Part shown: positions 17,201 through 24,981 of the stretch, piece by piece
Layout of the letters: each line of letters begins with the position of its first letter
Position numbering within the stretch: position 1 is the first letter of the stretch
Assembly: GCA_045586385.1 (NCBI GenBank)
Contig: JAZNAE010000091.1
Location: 214,794 to 278,793, forward strand
DNA from: Suilimivivens sp045586385
GTDB taxonomy: Bacteria; Bacillota; Clostridia; Lachnospirales; Lachnospiraceae
DNA length: 64,000 bases
Direction of reading: 5' to 3'
Notes under the pieces: generated by a model
The model's input: the letters and a program-made list of their open reading frames with translations, nothing else
Told to the model about the DNA's origin: nothing
Databases searched by the model: none
Program-made: the position numbers and the translations under genes

Positions 17201-19305
17201 GGAACCGTATCATTCCCATCATTATTTATCATAGCTCCCACGAATGTCAAAGATGGACTGTCTTTCATTGCTGTATCCGGGTTATTCAACACCTTTGAAT
17301 GATCTTCACATGACACTTCTTGCGTTCTAAATGCATTTTCTCCAATTGATTGAATTTGAGTCGCATCTGTAAAAATTACAGTTCTCAAATTATGGCAACC
17401 TTTAAATGCATTTGTCCCAATAGCATTTACCGACGCCGGAATTGTTATTTTTTTCAATGAACATGTATCGTTAAAACTTCCTTCACCGATAGCCGAAATA
17501 CCATATGGTCCAATAGTTTCCGGTATAGTTACATTATCTGGCTCCCCATTTTTTTCTACCCAGAATTTTACAAGTTCATTTCTACTATTGACTTGATACG
17601 TAACTTCCACTCCACCATTCGGTCCCGTACCACCTGTTCCCTCTTCCTCTTTTATTAATTCATATAAATCTTCATTCAAATACTTAAATGCCACTTCGTT
17701 ATTTGAAGCTGTATCATGAATATTGGAATCTGCCGGTCCTTCGAAATAAAACGATGCCGGCACAGTTGCTTTAAAACTATCCCAATTATTATCCTTACAA
17801 TTCGGATATCCAATAGTATCATTTTTATGAAAAACGCTAAAATTAACTGCTGAATTATTTATTTTTACATATTGTAGCGAACTGCATCCCTGGAACATGT
17901 CAATTTCCAAATTGCTCTCTTCATAACTTTCAGGAAACTCAACACTTGCAAGTCTGGTACATCCTCTAAATAAATGATTACCAAGTTCTTTTAATGCAAC
18001 CTGTCCACCACCTTCTGCGCCAAGATTAATTGAAGTCATATTACTGCAGTTTTCAAAACAACTATCTCCCAATGCCAAAAGACCAACGGGTATGGTAAAT
18101 GATTTTAAAGAACGGCAATTATAAAAAGCGTCTTTTCCGATTGCTTTAATATTAGCATTCGATGCAATTTCGCAATTTTCCATATTGATACATTCTGCAA
18201 AAGCACCATTTCCAATTGTTTGAAGTCCATTTGCCAATGATACATTTTTCAGTGTGGCACAGCTATAAAAGGCATAATCACTGATACCTAATATATTATT
18301 ACCAATTGTTAAATTTGTTATATTATTTTGGCCCGCAAATATTCCTTGGTCAGGTGTCTTAATATCATCTACCACTTTCCATCCACCTTGTCCATCATCC
18401 GAAATAACTTCAGATCCAATATATGCTACATTAGCATTAATTTTCCAATTGTTGCTATCATCTCCTGCTTGAACATAATTTCCACCGGCATCTTTATAAT
18501 ATAAATCCGTATCAGGAACATCTTCCCAATTACTTCTCTGTTCATAATAACAAGGATTATATTGCACTTCATTAATTGGTTCAACTTGGTAAAAAACATA
18601 ATGCGGTACATCTGTATCAAGTCCGGTTTCCGGATCTTTTTCTTTTCCACGCATTACACGATAAGCAATTGTTCCATCTTCATAGTAATACAATTCACCT
18701 TCATGGATTTCTTTTTCTTCCGGATCCCCAGTTTCATTCTCATAGTTCACCACACGATATAACAACCTTCCGTCATCATCTTTTTTATGAACTAATGTTT
18801 CATAATGAAGAAATTTATCTAATTTACTAACAAGACAATAACCTTCTCTTGTTGTATTATCTGTATACTTCTTATATGCTTCCAATTGTTCGGGAATTGT
18901 TAATGAACTTTCCATTAATACACCCGAATTATACCCAAGTATAACTGCCACCTTATTGGTAGTATTCCTATTTGGTCTCATAAACACAAACTGAAATGTG
19001 CCATCTCCAGATGTATATATTATTTGCTCTTCAGCTCTAACCCAGTCATCTCGTGTTCTTGGAATCGTACTAACATATTTATCTGCAGATGCCGGTGCAT
19101 CATTTCCTAATGTAGATGGCGTACTTTTCACAGCAACCTTTACAGTTTCCGCTTTTTCATCTGCCGCTCCCGTCAAAGGATATGCGGATACATCCTGCAC
19201 CGGAATAGCTGCAACCGCAACCGCAGATGCCATAAAAAGAGCACCGATTGTCTTCCTTATCTGTTTTCTTAATCTTCTGTTTTTCTTCTTGGTACTTTTA
19301 GCCAT
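14272..19305 (-). CDS. giant BspA-like LRR_5 surface protein with InlB-type repeats and sortase-type anchor
   Basis: A 1677-residue exported protein. It starts with a long basic signal peptide (KKKNRRLRKQIRK, then AVAAIPVQDVSA). After a unique region (about 45-290), LRR_5 repeats fill most of residues 300-1130. Three InlB B-type repeats lie at about 1160-1350 (each with a YDG or similar strand and GYxFxxW), then an Asp/Lys-rich linker, a further InlB-like repeat near 1390-1460 and a Gly/Ser linker. The C-terminal domain ends TASHFSPYVIY, followed by PKTGDPIHPKW, a hydrophobic helix and a basic tail. I placed the start at 19305 (GGAGTG 6 nt upstream). It follows the sortase by 18 bp, which makes it a likely substrate. 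Confidence 0.88.
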   Translation of the reverse strand: MAKSTKKKNRRLRKQIRKTIGALFMASAVAVAAIPVQDVSAYPLTGAADEKAETVKVAVKSTPSTLGNDAPASADKYVSTIPRTRDDWVRAEEQIIYTSGDGTFQFVFMRPNRNTTNKVAVILGYNSGVLMESSLTIPEQLEAYKKYTDNTTREGYCLVSKLDKFLHYETLVHKKDDDGRLLYRVVNYENETGDPEEKEIHEGELYYYEDGTIAYRVMRGKEKDPETGLDTDVPHYVFYQVEPINEVQYNPCYYEQRSNWEDVPDTDLYYKDAGGNYVQAGDDSNNWKINANVAYIGSEVISDDGQGGWKVVDDIKTPDQGIFAGQNNITNLTIGNNILGISDYAFYSCATLKNVSLANGLQTIGNGAFAECINMENCEIASNANIKAIGKDAFYNCRSLKSFTIPVGLLALGDSCFENCSNMTSINLGAEGGGQVALKELGNHLFRGCTRLASVEFPESYEESNLEIDMFQGCSSLQYVKINNSAVNFSVFHKNDTIGYPNCKDNNWDSFKATVPASFYFEGPADSNIHDTASNNEVAFKYLNEDLYELIKEEEGTGGTGPNGGVEVTYQVNSRNELVKFWVEKNGEPDNVTIPETIGPYGISAIGEGSFNDTCSLKKITIPASVNAIGTNAFKGCHNLRTVIFTDATQIQSIGENAFRTQEVSCEDHSKVLNNPDTAMKDSPSLTFVGAMINNDGNDTVPFIYAMNGISNINNANQEKVWITCHSGWPTNLEVQYHYDPISNTGEAQLIGYPRYAMIKDEASAKKWVLSLPYVIDSKDPNTGKQLGNYDLYCSMVTKATKYYQATDEEKKNMKQPTENEMAIVNSTLNVVVPSSVDSIKPGLFSGYVVDADGEKVDKDGNADIDGSATWDKVNNYAEAGSETLNKSIPDTDIQRIILNGVNEIEPYSFKNCTSLEEASIIGATYIDEYAFDGLDDDDDFTPSSGNPTTMQLQTVTLGTNLTDTGRRPFRGCELLTNITCLDSDFVYTNGVLYRNTGNGIEIVECLESRGKQIGSFSVGPEELVNVTSIKEEAFADCDEIGKIDLSTTSISVVPEGCFAETDTLNSVVLPDSVKSIESDAFSDSKVRLITIPGTQSYIAQDAFMYGNWVTQPSDREKDPGNTGQHTIIFECVEGTTADRYAQEYWYINPEYGRVYLEHTVYFWDYPNYPDTSTKEIFHKVKVKDGEDAVPPTTTPSHEGHPFTRWTDYTNISRDTDVYPVFGANTYKVEFRDYDGSLIGEVQFVEEGRSATVPADPVREGYTFDKWSMDWNNVTEDRVIVAMYIDNSGDSSRHTVTFYDYDGTTILSQQSVNHGESAVEPKSPTRNGYKFVGWVPATFSNVEKDLNIVASYEKYDASKDKDGDGKEDDDDDKDKDKDAKATPTPSVKKYTVSVSGGSGSGSYAAGDIVAINAYFRGEGQSFDKWTTSTAGVGFANNLASSTTFTMPATNVAVTATYKVGGGSTAGGSSSAGTSGGSSSSSGTTNNNGSSVQITKPGISNTGLAGATVSGATDNFIVKVTEDQNATNAVVTALQTRFGDISRIKYWPVDISLYDSTGRTKIADTSGISVNLTLPIPDDFIQYAGNNKVAAVSGGVLEDLNTRFTTVDGVPCVNFTASHFSPYVIYVDTANLTAATIDTTPKTGDPIHPKWFLSIGMACISLILFFKRDKAGMPAKTA

Positions 19306-19323
19306 TTGTAACACTCCTTTTGG

Positions 19324-20526
19324 TTACCCAACTCTTTTAGCTACTACTACAAATCTTCCATCATCTTGTGAATAATCACATGTTGATAATGTAAGCAGGC
19401 TGTCACCATACTTTGCTGTGACACCTGTATCATACAAACTCATTTTTGACATTTCATTCATGTAAGAATCAAACTCTGCTTCTGAATTTGCTTCTATAAA
19501 CTGATAATATTTAAAGACAATATCATCTTCATTATAAACCTGGGAACGGAACACATACATTACCTGATAAGTTGCCTTTTCATAAATCGTATCAAACTGT
19601 ATCAGGGAATGTTCTTTCCCATATGACTCTTTCGCATATTTCTGCAGATTCCCAAACATATTTCCGGATTTCATATGATGCCCATATAAAATAAGATTGG
19701 TGGACTTTGGATATGCACTACACGCATAATCCATAAAAATACTTCCGTTCTTGTCATACTCCTGATTAAAGTTATGATCAAGGTAATATTCATTGTCAGA
19801 AGTCTGCATAACAGGGTAGTCTATATTTGTATCGTCAATTTTTAGCCATCCGATTAGTCTTTTATTCTTTTCATATAAAGTTTTATATTCATCAAGCACA
19901 TCAGGAAGCTTAATTCCTTCTTTATGTATGGCAAAATCATTCTTCTCCTGCGAATTTGCTGAGAGCACATCACTACCTTTCAGTTCTGCTAAATTTTCAT
20001 AACTCCCACTTGTCCGCTCTGCAAAGAAATAATATCCTCCAAAGTATCCAAAACACAAAACCGCTACCAATGATGCCATTACTATGATTAACTTGCGTCT
20101 TTTTTCTCTTTTATCAAGTTCCAGTAAAATCTGAACCTGCATGTCCCTATCATAATCCTCAAGGCGGACTTTCTTCTTTTTCGCCGAATCCTTTGAATTC
20201 TTCTTTGTTTTGTTTGACACTTTCTTTTTATCAGTGCTTTTTTCTTTTATTTTAATCTTGTCTGTAGCATTTTCAGGTGTAATGCCACTTGCACGAAATT
20301 TTTCAACTTTTGCATATATCTCATCATCAAAGTCTGTACCTATCACTGATTCAAAACGATAAATACCACTCTGTAATTCACCGAATAATTCATATATCTG
20401 TTTGGGGCTGTTTAAATCTGTTTCTGCCTTAATGCGTTCTATCTTCTCCCTATCACGCAAAGCAGCCTCATAATCTGACCGGGTTCTAAACCGTCTCCCT
20501 TCTACTGTCAGGTCATCTGCTGTCAT
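19324..20526 (-). CDS. class B-like sortase with long cytoplasmic N-terminus
   Basis: A membrane transpeptidase that joins surface proteins to the cell wall. The 400 residues comprise a cytoplasmic region (1-145) with a conserved-looking EGRRFRTRSDYEAALRD start and a Lys-rich stretch (90-120), one transmembrane helix (about 146-168), and the sortase domain (about 215-400). Catalytic residues are His283 (LYGHHMKSG), Cys383 (LLTLSTCDY) and Arg391 (GRFVVVAKR), as in the SrtB group. The start at 20526 has AAGGAG 9 nt upstream. It heads an operon with two LRR proteins bearing PxTGDxxHPKW, its presumed sorting signal. Typical SrtB proteins are near 250 residues, so the extension is unusual. Confidence 0.92.
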   Translation of the reverse strand: MTADDLTVEGRRFRTRSDYEAALRDREKIERIKAETDLNSPKQIYELFGELQSGIYRFESVIGTDFDDEIYAKVEKFRASGITPENATDKIKIKEKSTDKKKVSNKTKKNSKDSAKKKKVRLEDYDRDMQVQILLELDKREKRRKLIIVMASLVAVLCFGYFGGYYFFAERTSGSYENLAELKGSDVLSANSQEKNDFAIHKEGIKLPDVLDEYKTLYEKNKRLIGWLKIDDTNIDYPVMQTSDNEYYLDHNFNQEYDKNGSIFMDYACSAYPKSTNLILYGHHMKSGNMFGNLQKYAKESYGKEHSLIQFDTIYEKATYQVMYVFRSQVYNEDDIVFKYYQFIEANSEAEFDSYMNEMSKMSLYDTGVTAKYGDSLLTLSTCDYSQDDGRFVVVAKRVG

Positions 20527-20589
20527 GGCACACTTCTCCTTTATGACATATATATTTATTTTACTATATATTGAAATTAATTCAAGCAC

Positions 20590-21050
20590 TTTATCAAGAT
20601 GTTGCGTATTTTTTTTATTTTAATTATTTCATTTACCATTTATATCCAAAAGAGCATTTGCACGACAGAGCCTATCTGTCATCATACGAATAATTTTTCC
20701 TTATAAAATGGGCACTGGTAGTTTTTTTCTTTTCCACTACCCACGAAGCATGCTTCATCCATTAAAAATGTATTTTAATATAACATCATGGGCAATAGTA
20801 AAATTCCTCTAGTTTGGTGCCCACAAAGTCCACTAAAGTGTGGGCAGTGGTACTCACTTTTTTTGTATATGCCCATAAAGTCTCCTCTTGTTAAGTTAAC
20901 GCAGACATTTCATTTTCTGAAAATCACTATTTTCTTTTGCAAAACCCATGTTTTATACAAGAACTAATAAGGAACAAACCCAATGGTTTACAATCTGATA
21001 GATTTATTTTCTCCTACATTTTTTATATTTTAAATTTTCCAACTAAACAG
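20590..21050. other. non-coding stretch with three degenerate repeat units
   Basis: No plausible gene was found in about 460 bp between the sortase and the microprotein operon. It holds three spaced copies of a motif TGGGCAnTRGTA (20709, 20789 and 20841), each followed at a variable distance by an inverted partner CCCAyRAAG (near 20740, 20819 and 20871). The second and third units can pair TGGGCA with TGCCCA. A poly-T run follows a small AGTG/CACT hairpin near 20848-20864. Confidence 0.5.
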
Positions 21051-21052
21051 AA

Positions 21053-21080
21053 ACACTTACAAGCCCTATGACATATGATA
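21053..21080 (+). promoter_or_regulatory. SigK-like promoter candidate of the Gly/Cys-rich microprotein operon
   Basis: ACA (21053-21055), 16 bp, then CATATGATA (21072-21080), which fits the sporulation sigma-K pattern AC, 16-17 bp, CATANNNTA. It would start transcription about 30 nt before the microprotein ATG. The match is short and found by eye. Confidence 0.35.
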
Positions 21081-21117
21081 AACCATAAAACAAAAAAACC
21101 TTTTGGAGGTAACTATA

Positions 21118-21363
21118 ATGAGTGATTTAACAGCTACAGGATGTGGATGTGGAGCATCTACTTATTCAAACAACGGATGCAGTTCATGGATTTGGATTAT
21201 CCTTTTATTATCCTGCTGCGGCGGATGCGGAAACAACAATGGCGGATTCTTTGGCGGAAATGGTTCTGACTGTGGATGTGATATTATTATCATCCTCTTA
21301 CTCTTATCTTGTTGTGGTAACGGATCTTTCGGTTTCGGAAACGGAAACGGATGCGGATGCTAA
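21118..21363 (+). CDS. Gly/Cys-rich microprotein with two hydrophobic segments
   Basis: An 81-residue protein made mainly of Gly, Cys, Asn and two short hydrophobic stretches (IWIILLLSCCGG and IIIILLLLSCCGN). It contains CGCG and CCGGCG motifs and ends GNGCGC. I chose the ATG at 21118 because GGAGG lies 8 nt upstream; a TTG five codons earlier overlaps that site. Similar small high-cysteine proteins of Lachnospiraceae are annotated as chorion-class high-cysteine or YjcZ-like proteins, and small Cys-rich proteins of spore formers are often coat components. A SigK-like promoter candidate supports, but does not prove, a spore-coat role. It is followed by a terminator. Confidence 0.75.
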   Translation: MSDLTATGCGCGASTYSNNGCSSWIWIILLLSCCGGCGNNNGGFFGGNGSDCGCDIIIILLLLSCCGNGSFGFGNGNGCGC

Positions 21364-21408
21364 TTGCATAACCTGATTTCTTTTTCATCACATCTTAGTA
21401 TTACTCGT

Positions 21409-21438
21409 AAAATAGGCTCTGTATAAGGGCCTATTTTT
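21409..21438 (+). terminator. terminator after the Gly/Cys-rich microprotein gene
   Basis: An 8-bp stem (AAATAGGC/GCCTATTT) with an 11-nt loop is followed by TTCTTC. It lies between the microprotein gene and the next gene. Confidence 0.65.
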
Positions 21439-21496
21439 CTTCATATATCCGTATGAATTATCATAAAATGTTATGAAACCAAAAGAGGGAACTGCC

Positions 21497-22027
21497 ATGG
21501 AAAATAGTCAATGTGATAAAGCAACTGCATTTGATACACTTTACACAAACAATCAAATTCAAATGCTTAAAATCATTCTCACCTACATGGATAAAAAAAC
21601 ACAAAAGTCCATGGCTGTATATATTAAATTTTTGGAGTTGACATATACCATTAACCTATTTAAAAACAACCCATATTCCACTTGCTGTTTTTCTGAGACG
21701 GAATCTGAATTTGACATTTCTAAAATGTGCACAGAAATATTGCCTTATTGCACTGAAACTCAACGTAGTCAAATCAACCAAATGTTAAGTATGTTTAAAA
21801 CAATGGAAATGTATAAAGAAATATCAAAAACTATGGAATTTATGAAAGAATTTATGCCTGATTTGACGGAAGGCTCTTCTGCCGGAAGTACTTTGAACAA
21901 TGATACCTGTGACAATCCTTCCGGCGAAACACATACAAGTGACGGTGGAAATTTTGACATGATGAATATGCTTATGAACATGCTCTCTCCTGAGCAAAAA
22001 GAAATGTTTCAAATGCTTAATAATTAG
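21497..22027 (+). CDS. uncharacterised Met-rich protein
   Basis: A 176-residue soluble protein. An N-terminal helical part (about 1-120) carries several cysteines (NPYSTCCFSETE, KMCTEILPYC) and ends in a Met/Lys-rich helix (MFKTMEMYKEISKTMEFMKEFM). A disordered Ser/Thr/Gly linker follows (about 125-155), then a C-terminal Met-rich tail (FDMMNMLMNMLSPEQKEMF). I do not recognise a family. The start at 21497 has AGAGGGA upstream; an earlier ATG eight codons upstream lacks one. It is 12 bp before the next small gene, so the two form a unit, and both lie behind the Gly/Cys-rich microprotein. The context hints at a sporulation or envelope role; this is inference. Confidence 0.7.
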   Translation: MENSQCDKATAFDTLYTNNQIQMLKIILTYMDKKTQKSMAVYIKFLELTYTINLFKNNPYSTCCFSETESEFDISKMCTEILPYCTETQRSQINQMLSMFKTMEMYKEISKTMEFMKEFMPDLTEGSSAGSTLNNDTCDNPSGETHTSDGGNFDMMNMLMNMLSPEQKEMFQMLNN

Positions 22028-22039
22028 GAGGTAACAATT

Positions 22040-22312
22040 ATGAACACAGATTGGATGAATGATGCGTCGTTAAAAGACATCGACCAATACAAATTAGAAT
22101 TTTTACAAGCACTTGTTTTCGAAAGCAGTAATTTAAAAAAAGAACAACTACTCCCTTTTCTTATGAATATTGCAAAACGCGGGCAGGCGAAAAATATCAG
22201 TTTCTCCGATGAAGAAATTGAAGCAATTGTTGCTGTTTTAAAGAAACATGCTACAGCGGAAGAAATTACTAAAATGGAAAAGATTTTAGCTATGAGAAAT
22301 AAAAATAAATAA
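22040..22312 (+). CDS. small uncharacterised helical protein
   Basis: A 90-residue soluble protein predicted to be almost entirely helical. It starts MNTDWMNDASLKDID and contains FLQALVFESSNLKKEQLLPFL and the basic C-terminus KILAMRNKNK. No membrane segment or catalytic motif was seen, and I do not recognise a family. AGGAGG stands 8 nt before the ATG, and the gene is 12 bp downstream of the Met-rich gene, with a strong terminator after it. It is probably a partner of the upstream gene. Confidence 0.72.
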   Translation: MNTDWMNDASLKDIDQYKLEFLQALVFESSNLKKEQLLPFLMNIAKRGQAKNISFSDEEIEAIVAVLKKHATAEEITKMEKILAMRNKNK

Positions 22313-22316
22313 TTTC

Positions 22317-22363
22317 AAAAAGTGCAAAACAACTCCTGCTGGCAGGATGTTTTGCACTTTTTT
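22317..22363. terminator. bidirectional terminator between the small-gene operon and leuS
   Basis: A long stem (AAAGTGCAAAACA with TGTTTTGCACTTT, plus an inner TCCTGC/GCAGGA) with T runs on both strands. It closes both converging units. Confidence 0.9.
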
Positions 22364-22375
22364 CATTCGCACTGC

Positions 22376-24787
22376 TTATTTTTGAACAATATTTACGATT
22401 CTACCGGGAACATAAATTTCCTTTACAATCGTTCCTGTGATTTTATCACCTAATGCTTCTTTTGCTTTTGCAATAACAACATCTTTCTCTTCTGCTTTAT
22501 CTACATTGATAGTTGCTTTAATCTTACCGTTAATCTGAACTGCAATCTCAACGGTTGCTTCCTGTGTCTTTGCTTCATCATAGGAAGGCCATGTTGCCTG
22601 ATACACTCTTCCTTCGTATCCGTTTGCATTCCAGAGTTCTTCCGTAATATGAGGTGCTACAGGGTTCAGCAATGTAAGTAATGTCTTAAACTCACCCTTA
22701 GTCACTGCATTTTTCTTATAGAAGTCATTAATGAGTGCCATCATTGCTGCAATTGCAGTATTATACTTCAGACTTTCGAAGTCATTGCTCACTTTCTTAA
22801 TGGTCTGATGCATCTTTACTTCCAACTCTGCAGAGTAGCCGTCACCATCTACTAAGATATCCTGAAGTTTCCAAACTCTTTCAAGGAATCTGCGGCATCC
22901 CTTCACACCGTCTTCAGACCATGATGCACTAAGATCAAAAGCACCAATAAACATTTCGTAAGTACGAAGGGTATCTGCACCATAATCTCTTACAATATCA
23001 TCCGGGTTTACAACATTACCACGGGATTTACTCATCTTCTCACCGTTAGATCCTAAAATCATACCATGGGAAGTTCTCTTCTGATAAGGTTCTTTGCAAG
23101 GAACTACACCTTCATCGTAAAGGAATCTGTGCCAGAATCTGGCATATAACAAATGCAGTGTTGTATGTTCCATACCACCATTGTACCAGTCTACAGGCAT
23201 CCAGTATTCCAGTGCTTCTTTACTTGCCAATGCATTCTCATTAAAAGGATCGGTATATCTAAGGAAATACCATGAAGAACCTGCCCACTGGGGCATGGTA
23301 TCTGTCTCTCTCTTTGCAGGTCCGCCACAGCAAGGACATGTGGTATTAACCCAATCTGTCATCTTTGCAAGAGGTGATTCTCCGTTATCGGTAGGCATAT
23401 AGCTCTCCACTTCCGGAAGTTCCAAAGGAAGTGCACTTTCAGGAAGTGCTACATAACCGCATTTTTCACAATGCACAACAGGAATCGGTTCACCCCAGTA
23501 ACGCTGTCTGGAGAATACCCAGTCACGTAATTTGAAGTTTGTCTTTGCATGACCGATACCTTTTTCTGTTAAAAATTCCGTAATCTTTGCTTTCGCATCA
23601 GCAACAGAAAGACCATTTAAAAAATCGGAATTTACAAGGGTTCCTGTTTCCACATCGGTAAACACCGCTTCATTTACATCTACAGGACTACCTGCAACCA
23701 CTTCAATAATCGGCATGTTAAATTTCTTTGCAAATTCCCAGTCTCTTTCATCATGGGCAGGTACAGCCATAATCGCACCTGTTCCATAAGTCATAAGCAC
23801 ATAATCAGAAATCCACACAGGAATTTCCTTACCGTTTACAGGATTTACTGCAGTAAGACCATCAAGCATTACACCTGTCTTATCTTTTGCAAGCTCTGTA
23901 CGCTCAAAATCAGATTTTTTGGATGCCAATTCTCTGTATGCAATGACATCATCCCAATTTTTGATATCTGCTTTATATTTGTCAATAAAAGGATGTTCCG
24001 GGCTCATTACCATATAAGTAACACCAAATAAGGTGTCCGGTCTTGTGGTATATACGGTAAGCTTATCTTCTTTATCTTTTAAAACAAAATCAACTTCCGC
24101 ACCGGTAGACTTACCAATCCAGTTCTTCTGGGAAACCTTTACTCTTTCCACATAATCAACAGAGTCAAGCCCTTCAATTAACTTATCTGCATATTCTGTA
24201 ATCTTAAGCATCCACTGGCTCTTCACCTTACGGACAACTTCAGCACCACAACGTTCACAAACGCCGTTTACCACTTCCTCATTTGCAAGACCAACCTTAC
24301 AGGATGTACACCAGTTGATGGGCATTTCTGTCTTATATGCCAAACCTGCATTAAACAATTTTAAGAAAATCCACTGTGTCCATTTATAATAATTTACATC
24401 AGTTGTATTTACTTCCCTGTCCCAGTCAAAGGAATAACCAAGTGCATGGAGCTGTCCTTTAAAACGGTCCACATTGTTTTTGGTAACAATTCTGGGATGG
24501 ATATGATTCTGGATCGCATAGTTTTCTGTAGGAAGACCAAATGCATCCCAACCCATGGGATAAAGAACATTGTACCCCTGCATTCTTCTCTTTCTTGCAA
24601 CGATATCAAGTGCTGTATAGGGTCTCGGATGTCCTACGTGAAGTCCCTGTCCTGAAGGATACGGGAACTCTACAAGTGCATAATATTTCGGTTTGGAAAA
24701 ATCGTCAGATGTCTTGAATGCTTTTTCATCATCCCATACCTTCTGCCATTTATTTTCCACTTCTCTGTGATTATATAATTCAGCCAT
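22376..24787 (-). CDS. leuS: leucyl-tRNA synthetase
   Basis: Charges tRNA-Leu with leucine. The 803 residues are of normal bacterial length. The class I signatures are present: HIGH-type FPYPSGQGLHVGHPRPYTALD near residue 40 and MSKSRGNVVNPDD near residue 575. The CP1 editing domain lies between about 220 and 420 (TTRPDTLFGVTYMV). A zinc-binding knuckle CTSCKVGLANEEVV is visible, with further Cys pairs CERCG and CPCCGG. I chose the ATG at 24787 (AAAGG upstream) over a longer frame. A TTGACA/TAAAAT promoter precedes it, and no T-box leader is present in the short 5' region. Confidence 0.98.
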   Translation of the reverse strand: MAELYNHREVENKWQKVWDDEKAFKTSDDFSKPKYYALVEFPYPSGQGLHVGHPRPYTALDIVARKRRMQGYNVLYPMGWDAFGLPTENYAIQNHIHPRIVTKNNVDRFKGQLHALGYSFDWDREVNTTDVNYYKWTQWIFLKLFNAGLAYKTEMPINWCTSCKVGLANEEVVNGVCERCGAEVVRKVKSQWMLKITEYADKLIEGLDSVDYVERVKVSQKNWIGKSTGAEVDFVLKDKEDKLTVYTTRPDTLFGVTYMVMSPEHPFIDKYKADIKNWDDVIAYRELASKKSDFERTELAKDKTGVMLDGLTAVNPVNGKEIPVWISDYVLMTYGTGAIMAVPAHDERDWEFAKKFNMPIIEVVAGSPVDVNEAVFTDVETGTLVNSDFLNGLSVADAKAKITEFLTEKGIGHAKTNFKLRDWVFSRQRYWGEPIPVVHCEKCGYVALPESALPLELPEVESYMPTDNGESPLAKMTDWVNTTCPCCGGPAKRETDTMPQWAGSSWYFLRYTDPFNENALASKEALEYWMPVDWYNGGMEHTTLHLLYARFWHRFLYDEGVVPCKEPYQKRTSHGMILGSNGEKMSKSRGNVVNPDDIVRDYGADTLRTYEMFIGAFDLSASWSEDGVKGCRRFLERVWKLQDILVDGDGYSAELEVKMHQTIKKVSNDFESLKYNTAIAAMMALINDFYKKNAVTKGEFKTLLTLLNPVAPHITEELWNANGYEGRVYQATWPSYDEAKTQEATVEIAVQINGKIKATINVDKAEEKDVVIAKAKEALGDKITGTIVKEIYVPGRIVNIVQK

Positions 24788-24837
24788 TTCTATAAACCTT
24801 TCCTTTCCACATATGATGGCATAATAAACCATTCCTA

Positions 24838-24866
24838 ATTTTACCCATTCTCTTAATAATTGTCAA
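24838..24866 (-). promoter_or_regulatory. leuS promoter
   Basis: On the minus strand TTGACA (24861-24866), 17 bp, then TAAAAT (24838-24843). The short leader leaves no room for a T-box. Confidence 0.75.
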
Positions 24867-24901
24867 GGAAATGCGCTGATTTGCCTTTTAAATCTATTAC
24901 C

Positions 24902-24941
24902 TAAAACAAGAGTGCCGCGTACCCCCATACGCGACACTCTT
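24902..24941 (-). terminator. terminator after the EF-G paralogue
   Basis: A 14-bp stem with one G-U pair (AAGAGTGCCGCGTA and partner), followed on the minus strand by GTTTTAG. Confidence 0.75.
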
Positions 24942-24981
24942 TTCCTTCTGCTAAAAAGAACTTTTATAAAGTTTATTTATT

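Noticed and set aside
10599..20589. The surface module as a mobile element
   Set aside because: No integrase, transposase, flanking repeats or tRNA gene was seen at either end.
21143..21376. A 77-codon frame overlapping the Gly/Cys-rich microprotein gene
   Set aside because: It lacks a ribosome binding site and runs in another frame of a gene with a strong one.
24788..24907. A T-box leader for leuS
   Set aside because: Only about 50 bp lie between the promoter and the ATG, and no AGGGTGGTACCGCG-type element is present.
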